The notes under the pieces were generated by a model. That model was not told the origin of the DNA and did no database searches. It was given only the letters and a program-made list of their open reading frames with translations. From the NCBI RefSeq assembly GCF_025175675.1, contig NZ_JANIOA010000024.1, positions 1 to 64,000 of the forward strand: 64,000 nucleotides of DNA, given 5' to 3'. This DNA comes from Sedimenticola hydrogenitrophicus. GTDB lineage: Bacteria; Pseudomonadota; Gammaproteobacteria; Chromatiales; Chromatiaceae. Positions 32,405 to 42,445 of this stretch are shown here, one piece after another. The position numbers were made by a program, and so were the translations under genes. Each line of letters opens with the position of its first letter. The first letter of the stretch is position 1.

Positions 32405-33920
32405 GGCCCGGCTCTCCGCCGAACAGCCGCTGCCATTCATCACACAACCCGGCCACCTGCCGTGCATCCGCCGGCTGATGCCCGTAGGCCGCCGCGATCC
32501 AGACCCGCGTCAGGCGGACAAAGAAGGCGCTCTCGCCCTCGGGACAGACCGCCCGCACCCGGGCAACACACTCGCCCTCGGTGGCACTGTCCGCTATCTC
32601 CAGCCGCTCATGCCGCAGCAGCGCCACCAGCACCCCGCGGTAGAGCAGGCTCAATGCCGCGCGGATCTCCCCTTGCTGCAGCAGCCGCCGGCACTCCCCG
32701 GCGATGTCGGCCGGCAGCGACTGGCTGTCCAACGACAGCCCGAACAGGCTGGCCGGGCGCTGCCGCCTTGCGCTCGGCGGCCGGCGGATCACCAGGGACT
32801 CCCGGTTGCCCCAGGCCTTGTACAGCAGCCAGGCCAGCAGCACGCCCGCCCCGATCAGCAACACGCCCTTGCCGAAGGCGGCGGTCCCGCGGCCGAAGCC
32901 CTCCAGCACCTCCAACAGCCACTGCAGCAACCAGTGCGGATCATCCCGATCGGCCGCCGGCTCCTCCGCCGCGCCGATGTATTTCCAGTAGGTCTCCTGT
33001 TTGCGCTGGCCGAACGCCTCATCCGCCAGCACCTGCGCTATCACCGTTTTGGCCTCCCGGGATTCCAGGGCCGCGGCAGGCAGATCGGGGACATAGCCAC
33101 CGGCCAGCAACGCGCCGCACAGCAGCAGGCTCAGCGCCCCCCCGGACGTACCGGCCGGACGGGCGGGACGGGCTTCCCGGCTGCTCTGTTTCCTGCTGAT
33201 CAGGCGGCGGAAGGCCAGCTCGATATCCCACGCCTCGAGTTCGGTGCGCCGGGTCAGGTAGAGGGCGAAACCGGCCGCCACATAGAAGGGGGCGATCAGG
33301 GACATGGCGAACAGGTCACCCAGATGCTGCAGCCACTGCTCCAGACGCCCGGGATTGAACAGGAAATTGTCCAGGTCCAGCCAGCGCAACTCCTCGGGCA
33401 GCATGATGACGATCAGAAAGATGAAGGAGAGTTCCAGAATGATCTCGAAATGCATCCCCACGATGGTCAGCCAGGTACTCGCCTGCTGTCCCCGCCCCAG
33501 CACCGCCACCCGTTTTTTGCGCGCCTTGCCGCGGAGCCTTTCCAGTACCGTCACCGGCATGTTGAAGGAGCGGTTGGGGTTGAAGCGGCGCCAGGTCAGG
33601 TTGACCAGCAGTTGCGGGAAAACGACCCGGAACGCCTGCCGCAGGGCGGCGCGCAGGGGGATCCGGTCGGCAAACAGGGCGCGGCTCAGCCAGAACAGCA
33701 GCAGCGGCTCGTAGGCCGGCTTGCACCACCAGACGATCAGGATGACCCACAAGGGGTGGTCGGGAAGCAGCAGCGCCGCCAGCAGATAGACCGGCAGCGC
33801 CAGGGCCAGCCAGAGCAGCCAGAGCGGCACGAACCAGACGCGGGCCATGGCAAAGCCGAGGTCGATCGCCTCCCAGGGGGTGCGGGGACGCACGGTGACG
33901 GCGATCCTATCCAGTTCCAT
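32397..33920 (-). CDS. DUF4129-containing membrane protein
   Basis: A 507-residue polytopic protein. The first half has several membrane segments (VWFVPLWLLWLALALPVYLL, LWVILIVWWCKPAYEPLLLF, and others near 175-230). Another precedes the C-terminal DUF4129-like helical domain, which contains the ISLLYRG-like ALSLLYRGVLVALLRHERLE and VWIAAAYGHQPAD. ATG 33920 overlaps the SpoIIM-like gene by 14 bases. The C-terminal domain resembles transglutaminase-associated DUF4129, but no transglutaminase is encoded here. Confidence 0.75.
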   Translation of the reverse strand: MELDRIAVTVRPRTPWEAIDLGFAMARVWFVPLWLLWLALALPVYLLAALLLPDHPLWVILIVWWCKPAYEPLLLFWLSRALFADRIPLRAALRQAFRVVFPQLLVNLTWRRFNPNRSFNMPVTVLERLRGKARKKRVAVLGRGQQASTWLTIVGMHFEIILELSFIFLIVIMLPEELRWLDLDNFLFNPGRLEQWLQHLGDLFAMSLIAPFYVAAGFALYLTRRTELEAWDIELAFRRLISRKQSSREARPARPAGTSGGALSLLLCGALLAGGYVPDLPAAALESREAKTVIAQVLADEAFGQRKQETYWKYIGAAEEPAADRDDPHWLLQWLLEVLEGFGRGTAAFGKGVLLIGAGVLLAWLLYKAWGNRESLVIRRPPSARRQRPASLFGLSLDSQSLPADIAGECRRLLQQGEIRAALSLLYRGVLVALLRHERLEIADSATEGECVARVRAVCPEGESAFFVRLTRVWIAAAYGHQPADARQVAGLCDEWQRLFGGEPGHG

Positions 33921-34896
33921 GCGCTTCCCGGCCGGCAAACCCCAGATAATACACCACCAGCAGCCAGAGCAGGCCGGCCACGCCGTACTTGATTTCGACG
34001 GCCGCCGTGCCGGAGGACCAGAAGGCCTCGATAACGGCAGCGATCAGCAGCATGAAGGCCGCCCCCATCACCAGCGGCAGCGCCTCCCGGGCACGCCGCT
34101 TCAGGGCGTCCAGCCGGGTCAGCTGTCCGGGGGCGATCAGGGCGTGGCCGAGGATCAGCCCCGAGGCCCCGCAGATGGCGATGGCGGTCAACTCGAACGC
34201 GCCGTGACCGCTGACAAAGGACCAGAAGGTGTCCTGATAGCCGACCCGGGTCAGGTGGCCGGCCACGGCGCCGATGGCCACGCCGTTGAACAGCAACAGC
34301 AGCACCGAGCCGAGACCGAACAGCATGCCGCCGGCGAAGGTGCGGAAGCCGATGCCGATATTGTTGGAGATGTAGTGGCCGAACATCATCATGTCGGTCT
34401 CCGCGCTGCGCTCCAGGGAGCGACCCGGTTTGCGGTTGCCCGGATCATACATCGCCTCCATGCCGGCCACCTGATCCTCATCCATCACGCTGTAGATCAG
34501 CTCCGGCTGCAGATAGCAGAAGCCGCCCACCAGCAGCCCGGGCAGGACCAGCAGCACCGCCGCCAGCCAGAAGTAGCGGATTTGCCGGCGCAGGGCGCGC
34601 GGGAAGCCATAGGCAATGAACTGCACCAGGCGCCACAGTTCGGCGCTGCGTCCCGAGTAGAGCTGGCGATGGCCGCGCAACACCAGTTCATGCAGCTGCT
34701 GCTCCAGGGCCGGGCTGTAGTGGCGGCTGCGGGCGATCGCATAGTGATTGCAGAGTTCACGATAGAGCGACGGCAGCCGCGCCAGTTCGGCCCGGCTGTG
34801 GCGGCGCTTGCGTCGGGATCGCTCCAGATCGTCCAGCAGCAGCCGCAGCTGTTCCCAGGCGTCCCGGTGGCGGCGTTCGAAATCGAGTTGGCGCAT
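33907..34896 (-). CDS. SpoIIM-like (stage II sporulation protein M) membrane protein
   Basis: A 329-residue protein with a basic, helical cytosolic N-terminus (about 100 residues) followed by five or more membrane segments. SpoIIM-family features include FGHYISNNIGIGFRTFAGGM, then GHGAFELTAIAICGASGLIL at about residues 172-260. The family occurs widely outside spore formers next to RDD proteins and MoxR/DUF58 genes, as here. The organism need not sporulate; function in this setting is unknown. Confidence 0.88.
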   Translation of the reverse strand: MRQLDFERRHRDAWEQLRLLLDDLERSRRKRRHSRAELARLPSLYRELCNHYAIARSRHYSPALEQQLHELVLRGHRQLYSGRSAELWRLVQFIAYGFPRALRRQIRYFWLAAVLLVLPGLLVGGFCYLQPELIYSVMDEDQVAGMEAMYDPGNRKPGRSLERSAETDMMMFGHYISNNIGIGFRTFAGGMLFGLGSVLLLLFNGVAIGAVAGHLTRVGYQDTFWSFVSGHGAFELTAIAICGASGLILGHALIAPGQLTRLDALKRRAREALPLVMGAAFMLLIAAVIEAFWSSGTAAVEIKYGVAGLLWLLVVYYLGFAGREAHGTG

Positions 34897-34897
34897 G

Positions 34898-35575
34898 CTA
34901 GCGCCCCTGCGCCAGCCAGCTGGCGTAGGCGTGCAGTTCGGTCACCGCCGCCGTCCCCTGCCGGCCGCTCAGGGCGGAGAGGATCTCGGCCAGCTCGACC
35001 TGCCGTTCCGCGGTCAACAGCGGTGTGCGTTCGGCAAAGGCCAGCAGGGTCCGCTGCTCCTCGCGGGTCAACGGCTGGGGCGGATGAATGGGGGTCACCT
35101 CCGGCAACTCGTGGCGCTGAGTGGCCTTGTCCCGATACACCACCAGGGTGCCGGCGGCGAGGTCGCCCAGGCGCTGGAAATTGCGGTTCAGCAGCATGGA
35201 GGCCAGCCCGGCGGCATACAGAAAAGGCAGGAAATCGGCCGCCCGCAACAGATTCCTGAGCAGTGAGGCGGACCAGGATACCGGCGTGCCGTTATCCTGG
35301 ATCACCTCCAGCCCCATCGCCTTCTTGCCCGGCGTGGCGCCCTGGCGCAGCTCGAAGAACACCGGATAGAACCATTCGATGAGAAAGAACACCACCAGGC
35401 TGAGGCCGAACCCCAGGCCACCGAGGAACGAGAAGGGGATGGCGATGGCCAGATAGAGACCGGCGCGGATCAGCATGTCGATGGCCCAGGCGCAGCTGCG
35501 CACCACCGGTCCGGCAATGCGCAGGCCCAGGGCGATCCCCTCAGGGGTCTCATAACGGCGGGTGGTATCCAGCAT
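34898..35575 (-). CDS. RDD-family membrane protein
   Basis: A 225-residue RDD protein. The R and D positions are visible in GLRIAGPVVRSCAWAIDMLI. Three membrane segments follow (YLAIAIPFSFLGGLGFG, LSLVVFFLIEWFYPVFFEL and a segment at LLRAADFLPFLYAAGLASML). The Lys-rich loop GATPGKKAMGLEVI lies between them. A cytoplasmic C-terminal extension of about 75 residues is present. It lies 1 base from the SpoIIM-like gene, so it is in the same operon. Confidence 0.88.
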   Translation of the reverse strand: MLDTTRRYETPEGIALGLRIAGPVVRSCAWAIDMLIRAGLYLAIAIPFSFLGGLGFGLSLVVFFLIEWFYPVFFELRQGATPGKKAMGLEVIQDNGTPVSWSASLLRNLLRAADFLPFLYAAGLASMLLNRNFQRLGDLAAGTLVVYRDKATQRHELPEVTPIHPPQPLTREEQRTLLAFAERTPLLTAERQVELAEILSALSGRQGTAAVTELHAYASWLAQGR

Positions 35576-35585
35576 TAAACGGCAT

Positions 35586-36860
35586 TCATTGGTAGTAGAT
35601 ATCGCGATAGGCAGTATACATGGAGGCGGTCATCACCGGCATCACCACCAGCAGGCCGAGGCCCACGGGCAGGGCGCCGAGGAAAAACAGGACCAGGCCC
35701 ACAACACCATACAGCAGGAACGGCAGGATGTTGCGGACACAGCCGGAGAAGCTCAGTTTCATGGCACTGAGGGCCGACATCCCCTCCATGGCGATCAGGG
35801 CGGGGGCGAACCAGTAGGCCATCATCAGCGGAATGGAGAGACCGAGACCCACCAGTATCAGCAGCAGCACCGAGCCGACGCCCATGGCCGATGCAATGGC
35901 ACCGGGATCGGCATTCTGCATCGCATCCATCCCCCCCAGCATGCCGATCAGCATCCCGCCGCCAACCATGCCCAGCACAAAGGTAAGGGCGATAACGCCG
36001 ATCAGGTAGAGCAGCCCGACCAGCATCAGTTGGCCAACACTGGAGGAGAAGCCGGCAAACAGGTGGCTGAGCTCGAAATCGTCCCCGTGCTCCTGGGCGG
36101 CGCAGCCGAGCATCAGGCCGGCAAGGATCACCGGCGAAACCAGGGTGATCACCAGCGAGCCGATGAACGGCACCAGACTGAGCACCACCGAGAGCACCAC
36201 CCAGACCACCAGGGCGATGATCCAGGCCAGCGGATTCTGCCGGAAATGCCAGAAGCCGCGCCGGATCCACGCCCAGCCGTGGCCGATCGGCCGGGACTGC
36301 GGACCGGACAGCTCGCCGCGTTGCGCCTCGCCCACCAGTTCGGCCCGGGGCGCGGCATAGGGATCCTTGGCGCTGGCCGACGCTTCGCTATAGCTCGTCT
36401 GTTCGGCGTCGGCCGCCTGGCGGACCAGGTACTTGGGGATGACGATGCCACAGCTGAGGCAGGTGTCATGCTCCAGGTTTTCCGAGCCGCACTTGGGACA
36501 GGTTGGCGCTGTCGGTGCGCGGGAAGGCTGCGCGGCGGCATCCAGAGAGGCGACCGTGGGGCTTTCGGTATCAAACAGCGGTTCTAATGAGAGTCCGGCC
36601 GAGAGTCCACTCGGAGCAGACTCCTGCCTGATCGGCTCCAACCGCACGACCATGCCGATCGCCTCCAGCGCCTGCCGGTATTTTTCCGCCTTCGCCTCCT
36701 CCAGGGCCTTTTTCAGGGTGATCTCACGAGATGCCGTGAATAGCTTCCGGGCCTTCTCCTCGGACACCTTGAAGCGGCGACAAAACTCCGCTATCGCATC
36801 GTCTATTTCTGTGCCCAGCCGCAGCTGGCCGGTATAGATCACGCTGTAGTGCTCACCCAC
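35586..36860 (-). CDS. Zinc-ribbon BPSS1780-type membrane protein
   Basis: A 424-residue protein starting with GTG at 36860, chosen because AGGAG lies 7 bases upstream. The N-terminus (residues 1-75) resembles a domain binding or sensing via YSVIYTGQL and a Lys-rich helix. A C4 zinc ribbon follows (CPKCGSENLEHDTCLSCG, about 140-158). Five or six membrane segments make up the C-terminal half (WAWIRRGFWHFRQNPLAWII onward), as in the BPSS1780 family. It is the first gene of the seven-gene minus-strand cluster, 10 bases before RDD. Role unknown. Confidence 0.72.
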   Translation of the reverse strand: MGEHYSVIYTGQLRLGTEIDDAIAEFCRRFKVSEEKARKLFTASREITLKKALEEAKAEKYRQALEAIGMVVRLEPIRQESAPSGLSAGLSLEPLFDTESPTVASLDAAAQPSRAPTAPTCPKCGSENLEHDTCLSCGIVIPKYLVRQAADAEQTSYSEASASAKDPYAAPRAELVGEAQRGELSGPQSRPIGHGWAWIRRGFWHFRQNPLAWIIALVVWVVLSVVLSLVPFIGSLVITLVSPVILAGLMLGCAAQEHGDDFELSHLFAGFSSSVGQLMLVGLLYLIGVIALTFVLGMVGGGMLIGMLGGMDAMQNADPGAIASAMGVGSVLLLILVGLGLSIPLMMAYWFAPALIAMEGMSALSAMKLSFSGCVRNILPFLLYGVVGLVLFFLGALPVGLGLLVVMPVMTASMYTAYRDIYYQ

Positions 36861-37035
36861 TATCCCGCTCCTATCATTCTCGTTGTTATGCCGCGACCGT
36901 CCCCTGACAACCGCACTCCAGGCCCGCAACCACCATCCCGACTCTCCCCTACATTGCGACGGTACCAGGGCACTGATAGCGGAGTTTATGCCATGAGCGT
37001 GAAAATCTAAATCCTGAAAACGGAAAAATACCCTT

Positions 37036-37100
37036 CCGGGCCGCTATTTTGTCGGCTCTGCCCGGTTTCGCCGTGCACACCGGCGACAAAATCGGCCCGG
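37036..37100. repeat. Long imperfect inverted repeat
   Basis: CCGGGCCGCTATTTTGTCG (37036-37054) can pair with CGACAAAATCGGCCCGG (37084-37100) around a 29-base loop. It lies in the gene-free gap 36861-37185 between two divergent-by-function minus-strand operons. No gene was seen in this gap. It could be a terminator-like or REP-like structure; there is no T-run. Confidence 0.45.
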
Positions 37101-37185
37101 AGCGGGCCTCCTGCTGAGTTGGTGCGATGCGCATCTACCGCCACCACACCCTGCCCGGTCAAGCGGCTCCCCGGCTATCCACGAT

Positions 37186-37212
37186 AAAAAAGGGCGCCTG
37201 AAGGCGCCCTTT
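37186..37212 (-). terminator. Rho-independent terminator of the tkt-fba operon
   Basis: On the minus strand AAAGGGCGCC-TTCA-GGCGCCCTTT is followed by a T run (the A run at 37186-37191 on the plus strand). It lies 24 bases after the fba stop codon. A perfect 10-base stem with a tetraloop makes this a strong intrinsic terminator. Confidence 0.92.
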
Positions 37213-37235
37213 CACTCTACCGGAGAACCGCTGGA

Positions 37236-38300
37236 TCAGCTGATCTTCGGGTCCAGCTCGCCGCTCTCGTACAGGCCGAACATAGTCTCCAGGGACTGGG
37301 CGCGGATCTTGGACGCATGGCCATTACAGCCGAAGGCCTCGTAACGCGCCTTGCAGATCTCCTTCATTCCCTTGGTCGCCTCCTTGTAGAACTTGCGCGG
37401 ATCGAAGTTGGAGGGGGCGTCGTGCAGGTGCCGGCGGATCGCGCCGGTCGAGGCCATGCGCAGGTCGGTGTCGATATTGACCTTGCGCACGCCGTGCTTG
37501 ATGCCTTCGACAATCTCCTCCACCGGTACGCCATAGGTCTGGCCCATGTCGCCGCCGTAGTTGTTGATGATGGCCAGCCACTCCTGCGGCACCGAGGAGG
37601 AGCCGTGCATCACCAGGTGGGTGTTGGGGATGCGCTGATGGATCTCCTTGATACGGTCGATGCGCAGCACCTCGCCGGTCGGCTTCTTGGTGAACTTGTA
37701 GGCGCCGTGGGAGGTGCCGATGGCGATCGCCAGGGCATCCACCTGGGTCAGCTTGACGAAGTCGGCTGCCTGCTCGGGGTCGGTCAGCAGCTGATCCATG
37801 TCCAGCTTGCCCACGGCACCGATGCCATCCTCTTCGCCCGCCTCGCCGGTCTCCAGGGAACCGAGACAGCCCAGCTCGCCCTCCACCGAGACACCGCCGG
37901 CGTGGGCCATCTCCACCACCCGGCGGGTCACGTCCACGTTGTACTCATAGGAGGCGGGGGTCTTGCCATCGCTCATCAGCGAACCGTCCATCATCACCGA
38001 GGAGAAACCGGACTGGATGGAACGCAGGCAGACCGCCGGGGAGGTGCCGTGATCCTGGTGCATGACGATGGGGATGTGCGGATAGGCCTCCAGGGCCGCC
38101 AGGATCAGGTGGCGCAGGAAGGTTTCCCCGGCATAGGCGCGCGCGCCCGCCGAACCCTGCATGATGACCGGACTGTCGGTCTCGTGCGCCGCCTGCATGA
38201 TGGCGTGCACCTGCTCCATATTGTTGACATTGAAAGCCGGCATACCGAACTGGTGATCGGCGGCATAATCCAGCAGCTGTCGCATGGAAATTAGAGGCAT
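37236..38300 (-). CDS. fba: Class II fructose-bisphosphate aldolase
   Basis: A 354-residue zinc-dependent aldolase of the subtype common in Calvin-cycle bacteria, cleaving or forming fructose-1,6- and sedoheptulose-1,7-bisphosphate. Metal and catalytic residues lie in VMHQDHGTS (about 80-88), [10 protein letters not shown] (about 140-149), [12 protein letters not shown] (about 198-209), [11 protein letters not shown] (about 233-243) and [10 protein letters not shown] (about 270). It is the last gene of tkt-gap-pgk-pyk-fba, followed by a strong terminator. Confidence 0.96.
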   Translation of the reverse strand: MPLISMRQLLDYAADHQFGMPAFNVNNMEQVHAIMQAAHETDSPVIMQGSAGARAYAGETFLRHLILAALEAYPHIPIVMHQDHGTSPAVCLRSIQSGFSSVMMDGSLMSDGKTPASYEYNVDVTRRVVEMAHAGGVSVEGELGCLGSLETGEAGEEDGIGAVGKLDMDQLLTDPEQAADFVKLTQVDALAIAIGTSHGAYKFTKKPTGEVLRIDRIKEIHQRIPNTHLVMHGSSSVPQEWLAIINNYGGDMGQTYGVPVEEIVEGIKHGVRKVNIDTDLRMASTGAIRRHLHDAPSNFDPRKFYKEATKGMKEICKARYEAFGCNGHASKIRAQSLETMFGLYESGELDPKIS

Positions 38301-38397
38301 GATGTTCTCCTTCTCAGATAATTATTTGTTTAATCCGCCGGACGAAATCCCGTCCGTCTTGTAATCAGGTAATCCCTGGAAATCACTCAGCACGGAC

Positions 38398-39831
38398 TCA
38401 GCAGTGCTCGCCGACGCGCAATATCTTCATTACATTGGTACCGCCCATGACCCCGCTGGTATCGCCCTTGGTGATGATCAACAGGTCGCCGTTGCGCACC
38501 GCCCCGCGCTGCAGCATCTCGCTGACAATCGCCTTGTTGATATCCTGGTCGCTGTCGTTGGAGACATCGAAGCTGACCGGGTAGACGCCACGAAACAGGG
38601 TCACCTTGCGGCGGGTCGCCACGTGCGAGGTCAGGGCATAGATCGGGATACCCGAGCTGATGCGCGACATCCACATCGGGGTATAGCCGGTCTCGGTCCA
38701 GGTCGCAATGGCGGCCACGTCCAGGTGGTTTGCGGTATACATGGCGGCCATGGCGATCGCCTCGTCGATACGACCGAACACGCTGTTCAGGCGATGGTGC
38801 GATTTGCGTACCTTGAGTTGTTTCTCCGCCTCGCGGCAGATCTTGCCCATCGCCGCCACCGTCTGCACCGGGTAGTGGCCGGCCGCCGTCTCCGCCGAGA
38901 GCATCACCGCATCGGTGCCGTCCAGCACCGCATTGGCCACGTCGAACACCTCGGCGCGGGTCGGAATGGGATGCTCAATCATCGATTCCATCATCTGGGT
39001 GGCGGTGATCGCCACCTTGTTGCGCGAGCGGGCCAGGCGGATCAGCCGCTTCTGTACCGCCGGTAGTTCCGCATCGCCGATCTCGACGCCGAGGTCGCCG
39101 CGGGCGATCATGATCGCCTCCGAGGCCGCGATGATCTCCTCGATCACATCCAGCGCCTCGGCCCGCTCCACCTTGGCAACGATGCCGCCGCTGCCGCCCG
39201 CCTCGCGCAGCAGCGCCCGGGCCTGGTCCACATCCTCGGCATTGCGCACGAAGGAGACGGCCAGGTAGTCGGCCTCGATACTCGCGGCGAACAGGATATC
39301 CTCCTTGTCCTTGTCGGTCAGCGCGGGGGCGGACAGGCCGCCGCCCTGCTTGTTGATGCCCTTGCTATTGGAGAGTTCGCCGCCGGTCTCCACCTTGCAG
39401 CGGATCTCGGTCTCACCCACCTCTTCGACCCAGAGCATAATGGCGCCGTCGGCCAGCACCAGGGTATCGCCCCGCTTCACATCCCGGATCAACTCGGGAA
39501 AGGTCAGACCGACCCGGTGCTGGTCGCCGTCCCGGGGACCGCACTGGGTATCCAGGACGAACTGTTCGCCCTGCACCAGGAACACCTTGCCCTCGCGGAA
39601 GCCGGTGATGCGGATCTTCGGCCCCTGCAGGTCCACCAGCAGACCGACCTGGCGGCCGCTGGCGCGCGCCCGGTCACGCACGATCTCCGCGCGTCGCCGG
39701 TGCTCTTCATGGGTACCGTGGGAGAGATTCAGGCGCACCACATCCACACCGGCGCCGATCAGTTGATCCAGCACCTTGGGGTCATCGGTGGCCGGACCCA
39801 GTGTGGCCAGAATTTTGGTTCTTCTTAACAT
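38398..39831 (-). CDS. pyk: Pyruvate kinase
   Basis: A 477-residue enzyme converting phosphoenolpyruvate and ADP to pyruvate and ATP. It begins MLRRTKILATLGPATDDPKV. The active-site lysine region is GIVAKVERAEALDVIEEIIA, followed by the metal-binding ARGDLGVEIG and ITATQMMESMI, with the B-domain between. The C-terminal domain is complete (LFRGVYPVSFD). Its place between pgk and fba links lower glycolysis to the carbon-fixation operon. Confidence 0.96.
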   Translation of the reverse strand: MLRRTKILATLGPATDDPKVLDQLIGAGVDVVRLNLSHGTHEEHRRRAEIVRDRARASGRQVGLLVDLQGPKIRITGFREGKVFLVQGEQFVLDTQCGPRDGDQHRVGLTFPELIRDVKRGDTLVLADGAIMLWVEEVGETEIRCKVETGGELSNSKGINKQGGGLSAPALTDKDKEDILFAASIEADYLAVSFVRNAEDVDQARALLREAGGSGGIVAKVERAEALDVIEEIIAASEAIMIARGDLGVEIGDAELPAVQKRLIRLARSRNKVAITATQMMESMIEHPIPTRAEVFDVANAVLDGTDAVMLSAETAAGHYPVQTVAAMGKICREAEKQLKVRKSHHRLNSVFGRIDEAIAMAAMYTANHLDVAAIATWTETGYTPMWMSRISSGIPIYALTSHVATRRKVTLFRGVYPVSFDVSNDSDQDINKAIVSEMLQRGAVRNGDLLIITKGDTSGVMGGTNVMKILRVGEHC

Positions 39832-39881
39832 AGTATCTCCGGGACCGGCGTCCGCTGCTACGCACGCCGCCCCTCAGTTCT

Positions 39882-41063
39882 TCATCCAGCCGCGCGCGAC
39901 TCCAGCATCTCCACCGCCGGCAGCTTCTTGCCTTCCAGGAACTCCAGGAAGGCACCGCCACCGGTTGAGATGTAGGAGACACGATCGGCAATGGCATACT
40001 TATCCACGGCGGCCAGGGTATCGCCGCCACCTGCAATCGAAAATGCCGAAGAGTCGGCGATCGCCAAGCCCAGGGTCTGGGTGCCGGCGCCAAATTGATC
40101 GAACTCGAATACGCCCACTGGACCGTTCCAGACGATGGTGCCGGCGGTCTTCATCAGCTCGGCAAAGCGCGCCGCGGTCTGCGGACCGATATCGAAAATC
40201 ATGTCGTCATCCGCCACGTCCTCGACCCGCTTGACCGTGGCCTCGGCGGACTCCGAGAACTCCTTGCCGCAGACGACGTCGGTGGGCACCGGAATCTCGC
40301 CGCCCTTGGACTTCGCCACCTCCATCAGGCGCTTCGCCTCCGGAATCAGGTCGGCCTCGTACAGCGACTTGCCCACGTTGTAGCCGGCCGCCGCGATAAA
40401 GGTGTTGGCGATACCGCCGCCGGGGATCAGCTGATCGACGATCTTGGACAGGGCATCCAGCACGGTCAGCTTGGTGGAGACCTTGGAGCCGCCGACGATG
40501 GCCGCCATGGGACGGGCCGGATTGTCCAGGGCCCGGCCCAGCGCCTCCAGTTCGCCGGCCAGCAGCGGACCGGCGCAGGCGGTGGGGGCATAGGTGCCGG
40601 CGCCGTGGGTCGAGGCCTGGGCGCGGTGGGCGGTGCCGAAAGCGTCCATCACGTAGACATCGCACAGCGCCGCGTACTTGCGCGACAGCGCCTCGTCATT
40701 CTTCTTTTCACCCGGATTGAAACGAACATTCTCCAGCAGCACCACGTCGCCGTCGGCCATGGCGGGCGGGGTATCCAGGTAGTCGCTGACCAGCCGCACA
40801 TCCTTGCCCAGCGCCTCAGCGAGGTAGCTGGCCACCGGCTGCAGCGAAAACTCCTCGGCATACTCGCCCTCGGTGGGCCGACCCAGATGGGACATCAGCA
40901 TCACCCGGGCGCCGGCCTTGACACAGTGCTCGATGGTCGGCAGCGAGGCGCGGATGCGCTTATCCGAGGCCACCTTGCCCGCCTTGATAGGCACGTTCAG
41001 ATCCTGGCGGATCAGTACCCGTTTGCCGGCAAGGTCAAGATCGGTCATTTTGATTACGGACAT
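39882..41063 (-). CDS. pgk: Phosphoglycerate kinase
   Basis: A 393-residue enzyme transferring phosphate between 1,3-bisphosphoglycerate and ADP, working in the Calvin cycle and glycolysis. The N-domain has [28 protein letters not shown] and the substrate-binding arginines. The hinge and C-domain have [15 protein letters not shown] (MgATP site), [15 protein letters not shown] and [13 protein letters not shown] with [17 protein letters not shown] at the end. It lies 50 bases upstream of pyk on the same strand. Confidence 0.97.
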   Translation of the reverse strand: MSVIKMTDLDLAGKRVLIRQDLNVPIKAGKVASDKRIRASLPTIEHCVKAGARVMLMSHLGRPTEGEYAEEFSLQPVASYLAEALGKDVRLVSDYLDTPPAMADGDVVLLENVRFNPGEKKNDEALSRKYAALCDVYVMDAFGTAHRAQASTHGAGTYAPTACAGPLLAGELEALGRALDNPARPMAAIVGGSKVSTKLTVLDALSKIVDQLIPGGGIANTFIAAAGYNVGKSLYEADLIPEAKRLMEVAKSKGGEIPVPTDVVCGKEFSESAEATVKRVEDVADDDMIFDIGPQTAARFAELMKTAGTIVWNGPVGVFEFDQFGAGTQTLGLAIADSSAFSIAGGGDTLAAVDKYAIADRVSYISTGGGAFLEFLEGKKLPAVEMLESRAAG

Positions 41064-41363
41064 GGAAAGGATCTCCTGGGAACGCGTGTTTATTATTCAA
41101 AAGGGATTGGATGAAACGGTTATTTCAGCAAATACCTCTTAACTGGACATGCGATGGCCCCGGTGCAGCAGGACGACATCTTCCAACACTGTGTGGGGCG
41201 AGAATCTGCCGTCTTGCTTGCCGGGACGCCGTAAACCCATCCCTGGGGGCTTGCCGCGGCCATCCATGGCCGCGGACACCCGTCAATCAAGCCGTCAGAT
41301 TCTCTCTCACAAGCCGTTGCGTGTTTAGATGAAGCGGCCCTGCTCGGGAGCAGGGCGATCTGG
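41064..41363. other. Gap between gap and pgk, with GC-rich hairpin
   Basis: About 300 bases without a gene. Next to the gap stop a perfect hairpin GCCCTGCTC-GG-GAGCAGGGC (41337-41356) lacks a following T run on the minus strand, so it may be an mRNA-stabilising or processing element rather than a terminator. No other structure stands out. A second promoter for pgk within this gap is possible but not recognisable. Confidence 0.5.
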
Positions 41364-42389
<1,026 letters not shown>

Positions 42390-42445
42390 TTACTGCAATC
42401 AGATTTCCCGGCCGGGGCGCCGACGGCACCCCGGCACCATTCAGG

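Noticed and set aside
33907-34896. SpoIIM as a sign of a spore-forming organism
   Set aside because: SpoIIM-like proteins are common beside MoxR/DUF58 genes in non-sporulating proteobacteria, and all other genes here are proteobacterial.
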